From the NCBI GenBank assembly GCA_003556835.1, contig PWQG01000296.1, positions 1 through 12,461 on the forward strand: a DNA stretch of 12,461 nt, given 5' to 3'. Origin of the DNA: Gammaproteobacteria bacterium (lineage in GTDB: Bacteria; Pseudomonadota; Gammaproteobacteria; Pseudomonadales; Pseudohongiellaceae). The notes below the pieces were generated by a model that saw only the letters and a list, made by a program, of their open reading frames with translations, ran no database searches and was not told where the DNA came from. Positions 5,635 through 12,461 of this stretch are shown piece after piece. Numbering within the stretch: position 1 is the stretch's first letter; each line of letters starts with the position of its first letter. The position numbers were made by a program, and so were the translations under genes.

Positions 5635-7485
5635 TCAGGCGCCCTGGCGAGCGATCCAGCGGTCGACACGCGCCTCCAGCAGAAGCAGGGGCATGGCGCC
5701 ACCGCGCAGGATCACATCATGAAACTCCCGGATATCGAAGTCCTCACCCAGCGTTTCCCGGGCACGGGCGCGCAATTCCAGAATCCGGTTCATGCCGATT
5801 TTGTAGGAGGTGGCCTGCCCCGGCATCACGATGTAGCGCTGCACTTCGGATCGGATTGCGGTCAGGGGGACGGAGGAGTTGGCCGCGAAGTATTCCACTG
5901 CGTCCTCTTCCGTCCAGCCAAAGGCGTGCAGGCCGGTGTCCACGACCAGGCGGATGGCCCGCCACATTTCCGAGGTCAGGCGGCCGAACTCTGAATACGG
6001 ATCGGTATAGGTATCGGGCATCTCGCTGGCCAGGTACTCCGCGTACAGGCCCCAGCCTTCGGAATAGGCCGTGAAGCCAGCCTGCGTGCGGAAGCGCGGC
6101 AGATCTTCAAGCTCCTGGGCAATGGAGATCTGCATATGATGGCCGGGCAGCCCTTCGTGGTAAGCGATCACTTCCATTTCTGTCTTCGGCATGGCCGTCA
6201 TGTCCGACAGATGGGCGTAATAGATGCCCGGGCGTGAACCGTCCGGTGTGCCCGGGTAATAATGCTGGGCCGCACCGTCCTGTTCCCGGAAGGCTTCGAC
6301 CCGGCGCACCACCAGGTCGGCCTGCGGCAGGGTGGCAAAGTAATCCGGCAGGTGCTGCTTGATGTTCTCGATGGCGGCGGTGGCATCATCAATATAAGCC
6401 TGCCGTCCCGCATCCGTATCGGGATAATAAAAGCGCTCGTCGTCGTCGGTCTCACGCAGCATGGTGAAGAATTCATCCAGCGTGCCTTCGAATTCTGTGC
6501 GGGCCATCACGCTTTCCATCTCCGACCGCAGGCGGGCGACATCCGCCAGTCCGATATCGTGGATCTCTTCCGCGGTCAGCTCGGTGGTGGTCTGGTTAGC
6601 CAGTCGGTACTGGTAATAGGCTTCCCCGTTGGGCTGTGAAACCAGGCCGGTGGATACCTCGGGCACTTTCTCGCGCTCGCCTTCGGCCCAGTCGATGAGG
6701 CGTTCGTAAGCGGGGGCGAAGTGTTCCAGCAGTGCCTGCTCCCCTTCAGCGAGCAGCGCCTGTGCTTCCGGCTGCTCCAGGGCGCCGGCTTCCAGCAGGG
6801 CGGTGGTCTTGGCCTGCAGATTGCTCCATAGCGCGGCGTCTTCATCACTTTCGGTGAAAGGTGCTCCGGTGATCACGTCACGGGCCTGCCGGACCACGCC
6901 ATCGATGGCAAAACCGGGCATGATCACACCGCGGTCCGCAGCGGCCCGTGCCCGTTGCAGCAATTGGTCGATGACCCGACCGGCTTCCCGGACGCGGGAG
7001 ATGTTGGCTTGCAGATCATCCACCGTGTCGACTTCATGGAAACTGATCAGGAAGGTGGGCAGGAAGCTCTGGGAGCCGTTCATCTGATCGAAAACAAAGC
7101 CATGATGCCGGAATTCGGCGGCGCGCACCGCCTGCTCGTATTGATAGACCCAGATGTCCCAGGAGGTGCGCGCCTCTTCATCCAGGGTTTCGTAGTCGAA
7201 TTCGGCTTCCAGTTCGGCCACGGTCTGTCGCCGCCATTCCAGGCGTCGGTCCTCGGCTTCCACGGACTGATCGTCCAGCTCGTCGTAGCGGTCCTTGCGG
7301 CCCTGGAAGGTCATCTGTATGGGGCTGAACTGCAGCAATTCCTCGTACTTTTCATCAAACCACTCGTTAAGGCGGGCTGATTCGTCCGGGCCCGGGTCGG
7401 CGGCCATGCGGCCATCCGGGGTGTCCGGCTCACCGCAGGCGGCCAGCAGGAAAACAAGACTCAGGGAAAGCAAGATTCGGTACAT
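5635..7485 (-). CDS. DUF885 family lipoprotein, probable zinc metallopeptidase
   Basis: A 616-residue protein from the ATG at 7485. Residues 1-16 are a lipoprotein signal peptide (LVFLLAAC lipobox, Cys17). An in-frame upstream ATG at 7545 would add 20 residues before the signal peptide and is rejected. The body is largely helical, as in DUF885. The motif HEGLPGHH (443-450) resembles an HExxH-type metal site; YSEGWGLYAEYL (474-485) supplies a conserved glutamate and VDTGLH (515-520) another histidine. These are the hallmark motifs of DUF885, a large family thought to be peptidase-like with few characterised members. The lipid anchor places it in the periplasm or on the outer membrane, so peptide hydrolysis outside the cytoplasm is the natural guess. 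The ribosome site is weak (AGGT). The gene lies 134 bases downstream of the UbiE-like methyltransferase and has its own extended -10 candidate. Confidence 0.88.
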   Translation of the reverse strand: MYRILLSLSLVFLLAACGEPDTPDGRMAADPGPDESARLNEWFDEKYEELLQFSPIQMTFQGRKDRYDELDDQSVEAEDRRLEWRRQTVAELEAEFDYETLDEEARTSWDIWVYQYEQAVRAAEFRHHGFVFDQMNGSQSFLPTFLISFHEVDTVDDLQANISRVREAGRVIDQLLQRARAAADRGVIMPGFAIDGVVRQARDVITGAPFTESDEDAALWSNLQAKTTALLEAGALEQPEAQALLAEGEQALLEHFAPAYERLIDWAEGEREKVPEVSTGLVSQPNGEAYYQYRLANQTTTELTAEEIHDIGLADVARLRSEMESVMARTEFEGTLDEFFTMLRETDDDERFYYPDTDAGRQAYIDDATAAIENIKQHLPDYFATLPQADLVVRRVEAFREQDGAAQHYYPGTPDGSRPGIYYAHLSDMTAMPKTEMEVIAYHEGLPGHHMQISIAQELEDLPRFRTQAGFTAYSEGWGLYAEYLASEMPDTYTDPYSEFGRLTSEMWRAIRLVVDTGLHAFGWTEEDAVEYFAANSSVPLTAIRSEVQRYIVMPGQATSYKIGMNRILELRARARETLGEDFDIREFHDVILRGGAMPLLLLEARVDRWIARQGA

Positions 7486-7522
7486 GATGCGCAACCTGTT
7501 TGTGTGGTACGAAAGGGTGGCT

Positions 7523-7531
7523 ACTATATCA
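7523..7531 (-). promoter_or_regulatory. Extended -10 promoter candidate for the DUF885 gene
   Basis: The minus strand reads TGATATAGT, an extended -10 element (TG-N-TATAGT, five of six in the hexamer). No convincing -35 lies 16-18 bases upstream, which is tolerated in extended -10 promoters. The transcript would start near 7515, about 30 bases before the chosen ATG at 7485. That start lies inside the longer ATG-7545 reading and so argues against it. The rest of 7486-7619 holds only a short GCAC-agcc-GTGC repeat at 7542-7553. Confidence 0.45.
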
Positions 7532-7619
7532 TTACTGCAAGGCACAGCCGTGCATGCAGTCAGGCAGGCAACAAGCCGGAGACGACCCGCTGCAACATGA
7601 AGGTCTCGCGCTGGATGTA

Positions 7620-8423
7620 TCAGGCCCGAGTGGCAATGGACAAGAGGTAGCGGTTCTCAATCACGGCTGTGCCATCAGTGGCGCGGTTGTAACGGTCGAA
7701 AACTGCCCTGAGATCTTGCCACAGGCGCTCCCGGTCGCTGGCCTCTGATGCGCGGATGGCCGGACCGAAATAGTTCATGAACACGTTTGCCGCGTGATCC
7801 ACTGAGCGGTAGTACTGTAGCGCGATTCGCTCCTCGCTTTGAATGGACGTCGCGCCATCGCCGAGAAGTTCGGCAAGGCCGGTGTCGGTACCCCAGTGCA
7901 GTGGGGGCCTGGTGCCGGCAGGCGGGGGCATATGCCGGGCCTGGGCGGCAAAAAAGTCTCCGCTCCAGCCCTTGGCCAGCGGTGTCGCAAGTCCGATCCG
8001 GCCACCGGACCGGCAGACCCGCAGCATTTCCCGGGCCGCCCGCTCCTGGTCTGGCGCAAACTGGACGCCGTACACGGACAGCACATGGTCGAAGTAGGCG
8101 TCCGGGAACGGCAGGTTTTGTGCGTCGCCCACCTGAAATTCGACCTCCAGGTCATCGGCTTCCGCTCGCCGTTTCGCCCTATCGATCAGGGCGGGAACAT
8201 AGTCCAGGCCAGTCACCTCGCAGTATCGCCGGGCCGCGACCAGGGCTACGGTGCCACTGCCGCAGGCAATATCGAGAACACGATTGCCGGCACGCGGATC
8301 AGTAGCCTCGCACAGGGCGTCGGCCATGCAGACATTCTGTCGGGCGATCTGGTGGAAGTCACCTTTGCTCCATGTCAGCTTTTGTGCCGCTGTGATGGCA
8401 TCGTAATCAATGGGTTCGCTCAT
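7620..8423 (-). CDS. UbiE/type 11-like class I SAM-dependent methyltransferase
   Basis: A 267-residue protein from the ATG at 8423. Residues 48-57 (RVLDIACGSG) are the S-adenosylmethionine-binding motif I, Asp74 in VTGLDYVP (70-77) is the acidic residue of strand 2, and VGDAQNLPFPDAYFDHVLS (98-116) is the motif II/III region typical of UbiE-like enzymes. MLRVCRSGGRIGLATP (133-148) follows. The C-terminal part (about 150-267) would form the substrate lid. The substrate is unknown: quinone, lipid and small-molecule methylation are all possible, and no quinone-pathway neighbour is present to support ubiquinone synthesis. The open frame extends to 8735, but that stretch overlaps the start of the divergent DUF883 gene and lacks motifs. 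GGAGG nine bases before the ATG at 8423 supports the shorter form. Confidence 0.85.
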   Translation of the reverse strand: MSEPIDYDAITAAQKLTWSKGDFHQIARQNVCMADALCEATDPRAGNRVLDIACGSGTVALVAARRYCEVTGLDYVPALIDRAKRRAEADDLEVEFQVGDAQNLPFPDAYFDHVLSVYGVQFAPDQERAAREMLRVCRSGGRIGLATPLAKGWSGDFFAAQARHMPPPAGTRPPLHWGTDTGLAELLGDGATSIQSEERIALQYYRSVDHAANVFMNYFGPAIRASEASDRERLWQDLRAVFDRYNRATDGTAVIENRYLLSIATRA

Positions 8424-8430
8424 CAGCTTG

Positions 8431-8438
8431 CCCCTCCC
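8431..8438 (-). promoter_or_regulatory. Ribosome binding site that decides the UbiE-like methyltransferase start
   Basis: The minus strand reads GGGAGGGG, with the GGAGG core nine bases before the ATG at 8423. The upstream in-frame starts have no comparable site, and the farthest one runs into the divergent gene. Confidence 0.6.
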
Positions 8439-8589
8439 TGCGAAGTAATTGATGCTTTTGCTTCCATCCTGTACGTATGATTCCATAACCAAGGCGCTTG
8501 TGCCAGCGGAGGTGGTCAGGGAGGGTGTCTCCCGGGTCTTCGGCCCCACATACCGGTATTCTCCGGCCGATTCAGATGGCCAGTTCGCG

Positions 8590-8595
8590 TAAAAT
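8590..8595 (+). promoter_or_regulatory. Possible -10 box for the yqjDEK-like operon
   Basis: TAAAAT matches five of six -10 positions and lies about 50 bases before the ATG at 8644. No TTGACA-like hexamer is found at the right distance. This would be compatible with a stationary-phase (RpoS) promoter, as known for E. coli yqjD, but does not show one. A perfect palindrome, GTGATCAC (8611-8618), lies downstream. The rest of the 220-base divergent gap (8424-8643) holds a GGGAG-ggtgt-CTCCC hairpin at 8519-8533 and nothing else I can support. Confidence 0.25.
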
Positions 8596-8630
8596 TCTGT
8601 AGGCTGGATTGTGATCACGTATGCCCACAT

Positions 8631-8637
8631 AAGGAGG
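8631..8637 (+). promoter_or_regulatory. Strong ribosome binding site of the DUF883 gene
   Basis: AAGGAGG lies six bases before the ATG at 8644. It decides that start over the in-frame ATG at 8611, which has no such site. Confidence 0.8.
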
Positions 8638-8643
8638 CAGACA

Positions 8644-8934
8644 ATGGCTGGAGCACAAAAATCCGCGACTGATACGGAACTGGACGCAAGCCGGAAGGCG
8701 GCGATGGACGCACTGGACAAACTGCTGGAAGCCAAGAGCCATTTCCGCTCTGCGGCCGAAGCGGCCGGCCTGGATTTGAAGGATGAGGCGATCGACAGGT
8801 TGACCGAAGGCAGGGTGAAGGCGGAAGAACTGGGTGCCCGGGCCAGCGACTATGTGTACGAAAAACCGCTGACCAGCCTGGCCATTGCCTTTGCCGGCGG
8901 TTTTGTTCTGTCGCAGTTGCTGAGAAGCAAATGA
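8644..8934 (+). CDS. DUF883 family (ElaB/YqjD/YgaM-like) small membrane-anchored protein
   Basis: A 96-residue protein. Residues 15-72 are a charged, heptad-like helix (ASRKAAMDALDKLLEAKSHF and onward). A C-terminal membrane segment follows at about 75-93 (PLTSLAIAFAGGFVLSQLL), ending in a basic RSK tail. This is the classic DUF883 layout. In E. coli, YqjD sits in the inner membrane by its C-terminal helix, binds ribosomes and is made in stationary phase under RpoS control; transfer of that role here is inference. The start at 8644 is chosen for its strong AAGGAGG site. The stop codon overlaps the next gene's start by four bases (ATGA), so translation is coupled. The order DUF883, YqjE-like, YqjK-like repeats that of E. 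coli yqjD-yqjE-yqjK. Confidence 0.88.
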   Translation: MAGAQKSATDTELDASRKAAMDALDKLLEAKSHFRSAAEAAGLDLKDEAIDRLTEGRVKAEELGARASDYVYEKPLTSLAIAFAGGFVLSQLLRSK

Positions 8935-9398
8935 CCGGACCGGAAGTGGAAGAGAATGCCGACGCCTCGGGCGAAGGACGTCCGTTTCCCCGACAAAGGG
9001 ATCTGGAAGAGCTTCAGCACTGGCTCTACTGGTTGAAAAGCCTGGTGGCAGTGGGAAGCACCTTGTCGCGACTGGCGAATGTTGAAGTCAGTCTCGCTTT
9101 GGGTGATCTTCGCCGCCTGATTGGACTGTCCTTGCTGGCCTTGCCGTTTCTCTGCTTTGCTTGGCTGGGTCTTTCAACGTTGCTTGCCTGGTCCGTTTAT
9201 GCACTCACCTCTTCGGTGGGAGCCGGCCTGGCCGGTTTTTTTCTATTGCAATGCCTGGTTCTTGCAGTGATTGCTTTGCTGGTCGGGCGTTATAAGAAAC
9301 ACCTCGCTTTACCCCGTACCCGTGAGCAGCTCCAGGCCATAATCAGGGATTTCGAAGATGGACCGAAAAAACCGGATGGCACAGATCCGACAACTTGA
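8931..9398 (+). CDS. YqjE-like (phage-holin-family/DUF1469) inner membrane protein
   Basis: A 155-residue protein. The first 60 residues are soluble, with an amphipathic stretch (LEELQHWLYWLKSLV, 25-39). Two membrane helices lie at about 63-90 and 95-118, with a glycine-rich turn (SSVGAGLAG) between them. A charged C-terminal tail follows (GRYKKHLALPRTREQL and onward). The size, the hairpin of two helices and the position directly after a DUF883 gene identify a YqjE-like protein. The automatic name phage holin family protein is common for this group and does not indicate a prophage. The function is unknown; a stress-related role at the inner membrane is likely. Its ATG overlaps the previous stop by four bases, and its 3' end overlaps the next gene by 41 bases, so the three are tightly coupled. 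Confidence 0.8.
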   Translation: MTGPEVEENADASGEGRPFPRQRDLEELQHWLYWLKSLVAVGSTLSRLANVEVSLALGDLRRLIGLSLLALPFLCFAWLGLSTLLAWSVYALTSSVGAGLAGFFLLQCLVLAVIALLVGRYKKHLALPRTREQLQAIIRDFEDGPKKPDGTDPTT

Positions 9399-9627
9399 GC
9401 AACGATTGATGTTGGAACGATTGCACTGCCGCGAGCTCGGAGCACATCCCGTGCGGGTCATTCGGCGCTACCGTCGGGGCATTGTGCTGACCACCGGGTT
9501 CACTCTGGGCATGCTCAGCGGACGATCCAACGGCCGCAGGATGATATCCGCCGCTGCCTCCAGTGCGCTGGCACTTTGTCAGAAAGTGGCCGCCATTGGT
9601 GCAGAAATGAACGAAGGCGTGAACTAG
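9358..9627 (+). CDS. YqjK-like small protein
   Basis: An 89-residue protein. The N-terminal part is a basic, probably helical stretch (MAQIRQLEQRLMLERLHCRE at 7-26, then HPVRVIRRYRRG at 30-41). A short hydrophobic segment follows (IVLTTGFTLGMLSG, 42-55), too short to be certain as a membrane helix, and then an Ala-rich end (MISAAASSALALCQKVAAIG). The identity rests mostly on size, composition and its place as third gene after DUF883 and YqjE-like genes. The start at 9358 lies 41 bases inside the upstream gene; an in-frame ATG at 9376 would give 83 residues and is not excluded. AGGG lies about ten bases before 9358. The next gene begins three bases after its stop. Confidence 0.65.
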   Translation: MDRKNRMAQIRQLEQRLMLERLHCRELGAHPVRVIRRYRRGIVLTTGFTLGMLSGRSNGRRMISAAASSALALCQKVAAIGAEMNEGVN

Positions 9628-9630
9628 TAC

Positions 9631-10779
9631 ATGGGTGATTCGAAAGCGACCGGCACGGTCAGCGAAGACTCTCATGCGCCAACACCGGTCCGACCCAACC
9701 ACAGGATCCTGCAGTGGCTGCTGTTGCTGGCCGCCCTCTACACACTGTACCTGGCCAAGACACTTTTTGTACCCATCGTATTCGCTTTGTTGCTGACCCT
9801 GTTGCTGGGTCCGATCGTCACCTGGTTGCGTCGCTATTATGTGCCGCGGCCGGTATCAGCGCTGTTGCTGTTGGCCGTAATGGCAGTGCCCTTCACACTG
9901 CTCGGGATGGAGCTCAGCCAACCTGCACAGAAGTGGGCGGAGAACCTACCCGAACTGTCCGAACGGTTCACCGATCAGATCAATACCTTGACCGGTGCCT
10001 GGGGGAGGCAAGATGAGGCTGTTTCCGAAGAAGAGCGTTCCTTCTTTGCCCGCCTGTTAGGTGAAGATGAGGTGGATGAAGCAGCCAGCGGCGAGGAAGA
10101 AGCCAACCAGGTCATGGAGCGCCTCACCCAGGGTGGAATCGAGTTGCTGGTATATGTGTTGGGTGTCATGCCCGTGTTCTTCGCACAGTTGATCACCTGC
10201 CTGACACTCACCGTTTTCCTGCTGGTGTTTGGCCCACGTTTGCTCGAATCCGCGATCCTCAACCTTCCCCAGATTGAGGACAAGAAGGGGGCGCATGCCC
10301 TGATCGAAGCCATCGAGCATGAGCTGTCCCGGTACATTGGCACCGTCAGCGCCATCAATGCAATGCTCGGCCTGAGTACCACCCTGGCATTCCTCGCGCT
10401 GGGTGTCGAAGACGCGGTGTTCTGGGGGGTGTTGGTAGGCATGCTGAATTTTGCTCCCTATGTCGGCACCATCATCGGGCTGACCATGCTGTCTCTTGCT
10501 GGCCTGGCGCAATACGGCCTGGAGTGGCAAGCCATGATTCCGGCACTTACCTATTTCACACTCAATGCCCTGGAAGCGCAGGTGGTAACACCAATGGTCC
10601 TGGGTAGACACATGCGACTCAATCCCCTGATCATCATGATATGGATTCTCATCTGTGGTTGGTTATGGGGGTTTGTTGGGGTGCTGCTCGCGGTTCCCTT
10701 GCTGGTGTGCCTGAAGCTGGCGGCAAGCAAGGTCAGCCGGTCCGGACATTGGGTGCGCATCATGGAAACACGTTATTGA
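9631..10779 (+). CDS. AI-2E/PerM family (TqsA-like) inner membrane transporter
   Basis: A 382-residue polytopic protein with hydrophobic segments at about 27-64, 75-95, 170-200, 240-258, 262-292, 300-320 and 330-365. Family motifs are LNFAPYVGTIIG (272-283), EAQVVTPMVLGRHMRLNP (315-332) and WGFVGVLLAVPLLVCLK (346-362). The family exports or transports varied small molecules: TqsA handles autoinducer-2, others act as Na+/H+ antiporters or permeases. The substrate cannot be read from the sequence. Residues 124-160 form an acidic insert in the large periplasmic or cytoplasmic loop between the second and third hydrophobic regions, with runs such as EDEVDEAASGEEEA. AAGG lies 13 bases before the ATG, which starts three bases after the YqjK-like stop. 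It is the last gene of this plus-strand operon and converges on the D-aminoacylase gene after 37 bases. Confidence 0.85.
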   Translation: MGDSKATGTVSEDSHAPTPVRPNHRILQWLLLLAALYTLYLAKTLFVPIVFALLLTLLLGPIVTWLRRYYVPRPVSALLLLAVMAVPFTLLGMELSQPAQKWAENLPELSERFTDQINTLTGAWGRQDEAVSEEERSFFARLLGEDEVDEAASGEEEANQVMERLTQGGIELLVYVLGVMPVFFAQLITCLTLTVFLLVFGPRLLESAILNLPQIEDKKGAHALIEAIEHELSRYIGTVSAINAMLGLSTTLAFLALGVEDAVFWGVLVGMLNFAPYVGTIIGLTMLSLAGLAQYGLEWQAMIPALTYFTLNALEAQVVTPMVLGRHMRLNPLIIMIWILICGWLWGFVGVLLAVPLLVCLKLAASKVSRSGHWVRIMETRY

Positions 10780-10801
10780 TGTCCGGGGGAGCTCAGAATT
10801 T

Positions 10802-10814
10802 CAGGGCTTGCCTG
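10802..10814. repeat. Short hairpin between convergent genes
   Basis: CAGG (10802-10805) and CCTG (10811-10814) pair over a five-base loop in the 37-base gap between the two convergent stop codons. The stem is short and no T-run follows, so terminator function is only a possibility. No better terminator is visible in this gap. Confidence 0.2.
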
Positions 10815-10816
10815 GC

Positions 10817-12427
10817 TCAGCGATACGCCCTGGACCGTATCACACGCCCTGGTCGCTGCCCCGTCAGCTCGCCGTCCAGCAACACGGCTGTACCCCCCAC
10901 GAATACGTGCTCCGCGCCGTCGGCGTATTGATGTGGATCGGTAAAGGTGGAGTGGTCGATGACCGTGTCCAGGTCCAGCACGGCGATATCCGCGATGGCT
11001 CCCGCTTCCAGCCTGCCCCGGTCATTGATGCCCATGCGGTCGGCAGGCAATTGTGTCATCTTGTGGATGGCCGTGTGCACGGGCAGCACGCCTTCATCCC
11101 GTGCATAATGCCCCAGCACCCGCGCAAAAGTGCCGTAGTTGCGTGGGTGGGGCGAGCGGTCGGACAGTGCCTGCACTCCGCCATCGGAAGCGATCATAGT
11201 TTGCGGGTGTCGCATGATGTTGCGAACATCGTCTTCGTGCATGGCATGAAAGACGGCTGCACAATTGCCCGCTTCCATCAGTTCCATCAGCAGGTCGGCG
11301 GCGTTTTCCTTGTTGCTCTCCCGGCCTTCCTGTTGAAGGATCTGTGACAGGTTCATCGCGGTCAGGGATTCGTCGTGAGGACACTCGGCAATCACCACAT
11401 TGGCCGGATCGTCACCACCACGGTCCACCTTGATATTGTAGACAAGGTCATTGCGAAGGCGCTGGCGCTGCGCCGGATCCTGCATCCGTTCCAGCAGCGC
11501 CTCGCGCCCGCCGCTCAGGGCCCAGCCCGGGAACAGGATACCCAGGTTGGTCGACGAGGCGGTATAGGGGTACTGATCGATGGAGACATCCACGCCGCGG
11601 GCGATGGCTTCATCCACCATGCGTAGTGAATCCTCCGAGCGCCCCCACATAGGTGCGCCTACCACTTTGTGATGGGTGAGCTGTGTCGGCAAGCCGGCCG
11701 CTTCACCGATGTGGATGGTCTCGGCCACGCTGTCGAGCAGGGCCAGCCCCTCCTCGCGCATATGGCTGATATAGATTCCGCCGTACTCTCCCGCCACCCG
11801 GGCCAGGGCGACCACTTCATCAGTGTCAGCAAAGCGTCCGGGAACGTAAATGAGGCCCGAAGAGAGGCCGAAGGCGCCCTCTTGCATGGCTTCGGCAACC
11901 AGCGCCTGCATCTGTTCCAGTTCCTCCGCGTCCGGCGCGCGATCCTCCTGGCCCATCACCTGCTCCCGTACCGAGCCGTGCCCGACAAAGCTGGCATAGT
12001 TGACGCTGACGCCGAGGTCTTCAAAGGCATCAAAGGTTTCCCGTAGGGGCAGGGCAGAGCTGCCGTCGGGACCGCCCACCACCGAGGTGACACCCTGACG
12101 GATCAGGTTCTCGGCATCGGGCCAGCGGAACATGCCGTCGTCCTGTGAATCGCCGGCATGGCTGTGGATGTCGATGAAACCCGGCATCACGGCCAGGCCA
12201 TTGAGTTCGATTTCCCGCGATGCCGTGTCTGCGGACAGGTCGCCGATTGCCGCGATGCGATCCCCATTAATGGCAATATCCGCCTGGCGTGGGGGTTGGT
12301 CGCTACCGTCGTACAGCATGCCGCTGCGTAGCAGCAGGTCAAAGTGACGGGCTTCGGGCTCCTGTGCCGTGTCCCCGGAGCAGGCGGTCAGTACAAGCAG
12401 CAGACAGGCGGTGATGAGGCGGTACAT
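10817..12427 (-). CDS. N-acyl-D-amino-acid deacylase family amidohydrolase, lipoprotein
   Basis: A 536-residue protein. Residues 1-15 are a type II signal peptide (LVLTAC lipobox, Cys16). The amidohydrolase barrel shows FIDIHSHAGD (84-93; metal ligands His88 and His90), SSGLIYVPG (189-197), YISHMREEG (219-227; His222), LTHHKVVG (250-257; His252 or His253) and IASDGG (412-417; Asp415). HPRNYGTFARVLG (427-439) is characteristic of the D-aminoacylase group. In characterised D-aminoacylases a cysteine in an NCG motif bridges the metals; here the aligned residue appears to be Asp121 in GGPDG. The family removes acyl groups from N-acyl-D-amino acids; as a lipoprotein it would work outside the cytoplasm, perhaps on D-amino-acid-containing fragments. 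The exact substrate is unknown. GGAG lies about eight bases before the ATG. A TATACC at 12451-12456 (minus) could be a -10 box, but the -35 would be outside the window. Confidence 0.88.
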   Translation of the reverse strand: MYRLITACLLLVLTACSGDTAQEPEARHFDLLLRSGMLYDGSDQPPRQADIAINGDRIAAIGDLSADTASREIELNGLAVMPGFIDIHSHAGDSQDDGMFRWPDAENLIRQGVTSVVGGPDGSSALPLRETFDAFEDLGVSVNYASFVGHGSVREQVMGQEDRAPDAEELEQMQALVAEAMQEGAFGLSSGLIYVPGRFADTDEVVALARVAGEYGGIYISHMREEGLALLDSVAETIHIGEAAGLPTQLTHHKVVGAPMWGRSEDSLRMVDEAIARGVDVSIDQYPYTASSTNLGILFPGWALSGGREALLERMQDPAQRQRLRNDLVYNIKVDRGGDDPANVVIAECPHDESLTAMNLSQILQQEGRESNKENAADLLMELMEAGNCAAVFHAMHEDDVRNIMRHPQTMIASDGGVQALSDRSPHPRNYGTFARVLGHYARDEGVLPVHTAIHKMTQLPADRMGINDRGRLEAGAIADIAVLDLDTVIDHSTFTDPHQYADGAEHVFVGGTAVLLDGELTGQRPGRVIRSRAYR

Positions 12428-12461
12428 GGCGGGGCTCCGAAGTGTCTGGTGGTATACGAGC

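Noticed and set aside
7486..7545. Twenty-residue extension of the DUF885 lipoprotein
   Set aside because: It would place residues before the lipoprotein signal peptide. The extended -10 candidate lies inside it, so it is more likely to be upstream of the transcript's coding part.
8611..8618. GTGATCAC palindrome as a CRP-type operator
   Set aside because: It is only eight bases long and contains a single TGTGA half-site without the second half at the required spacing, so chance is a sufficient explanation.
8424..8735. N-terminal extension of the UbiE-like methyltransferase to 371 residues
   Set aside because: It would overlap the strongly supported divergent DUF883 start at 8644. It has no motifs, and the ATG at 8423 has a GGAGG site.
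8931..9398. A phage holin or prophage remnant
   Set aside because: The protein belongs to the YqjE-like group that is often labelled phage holin family. No integrase, structural or lysis gene is nearby, and the neighbours match a cellular operon.

Overview
This 12.5-kb window is a dense stretch of ordinary bacterial chromosome with high G+C. I see no tRNA, rRNA, CRISPR array, insertion sequence or phage module. The best fit is a gammaproteobacterium. The main reason is a compact set of small membrane-protein genes laid out like Escherichia coli yqjD-yqjE-yqjK (8644-9627); the lipoboxes and signal peptides also show a Gram-negative cell envelope. Genus cannot be decided from the sequence alone.

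Layout from left to right. At 1-872, on the minus strand, a small class I methyltransferase precedes the first 76 codons of an FMN-dependent L-lactate dehydrogenase (LldD type) that runs off the left edge. At 1037-1924, on the plus strand and divergent from the methyltransferase, lies a secreted protein with an LAS-type zinc-peptidase motif set and two LysM domains, which points to peptidoglycan. At 1943-5488, on the minus strand, lie three genes in transcription order: a 496-residue exported protein of unknown function, a roughly 199-residue lipoprotein of unknown function, and a berberine-bridge-like FAD oxidoreductase. At 5635-8423, also minus, a UbiE-like methyltransferase is followed by a DUF885 lipoprotein with a metallopeptidase-like motif. 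At 8644-10779, on the plus strand, DUF883 (YqjD-like), YqjE-like and YqjK-like genes run straight into an AI-2E/PerM-family membrane protein, with overlaps or 3-base gaps that imply one operon. At 10817-12427, on the minus strand, lies a lipoprotein of the N-acyl-D-amino-acid deacylase family.

The common theme is the cell envelope. Of the twelve complete genes, five encode exported or lipid-anchored proteins and four encode known or likely membrane proteins. The LysM protein, the DUF885 lipoprotein and the D-aminoacylase-like lipoprotein could all act on peptides or cell-wall fragments outside the cytoplasm, and LldD would feed lactate electrons into the respiratory chain. That they cooperate is inference. 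The most original content is the pair of unknown exported proteins at 3372-5488. A good sigma-70-like promoter lies before the pair, with its -10 box enclosed in a perfect inverted repeat. I found no clear evidence of a wholly new system; the findings are leads of modest strength.
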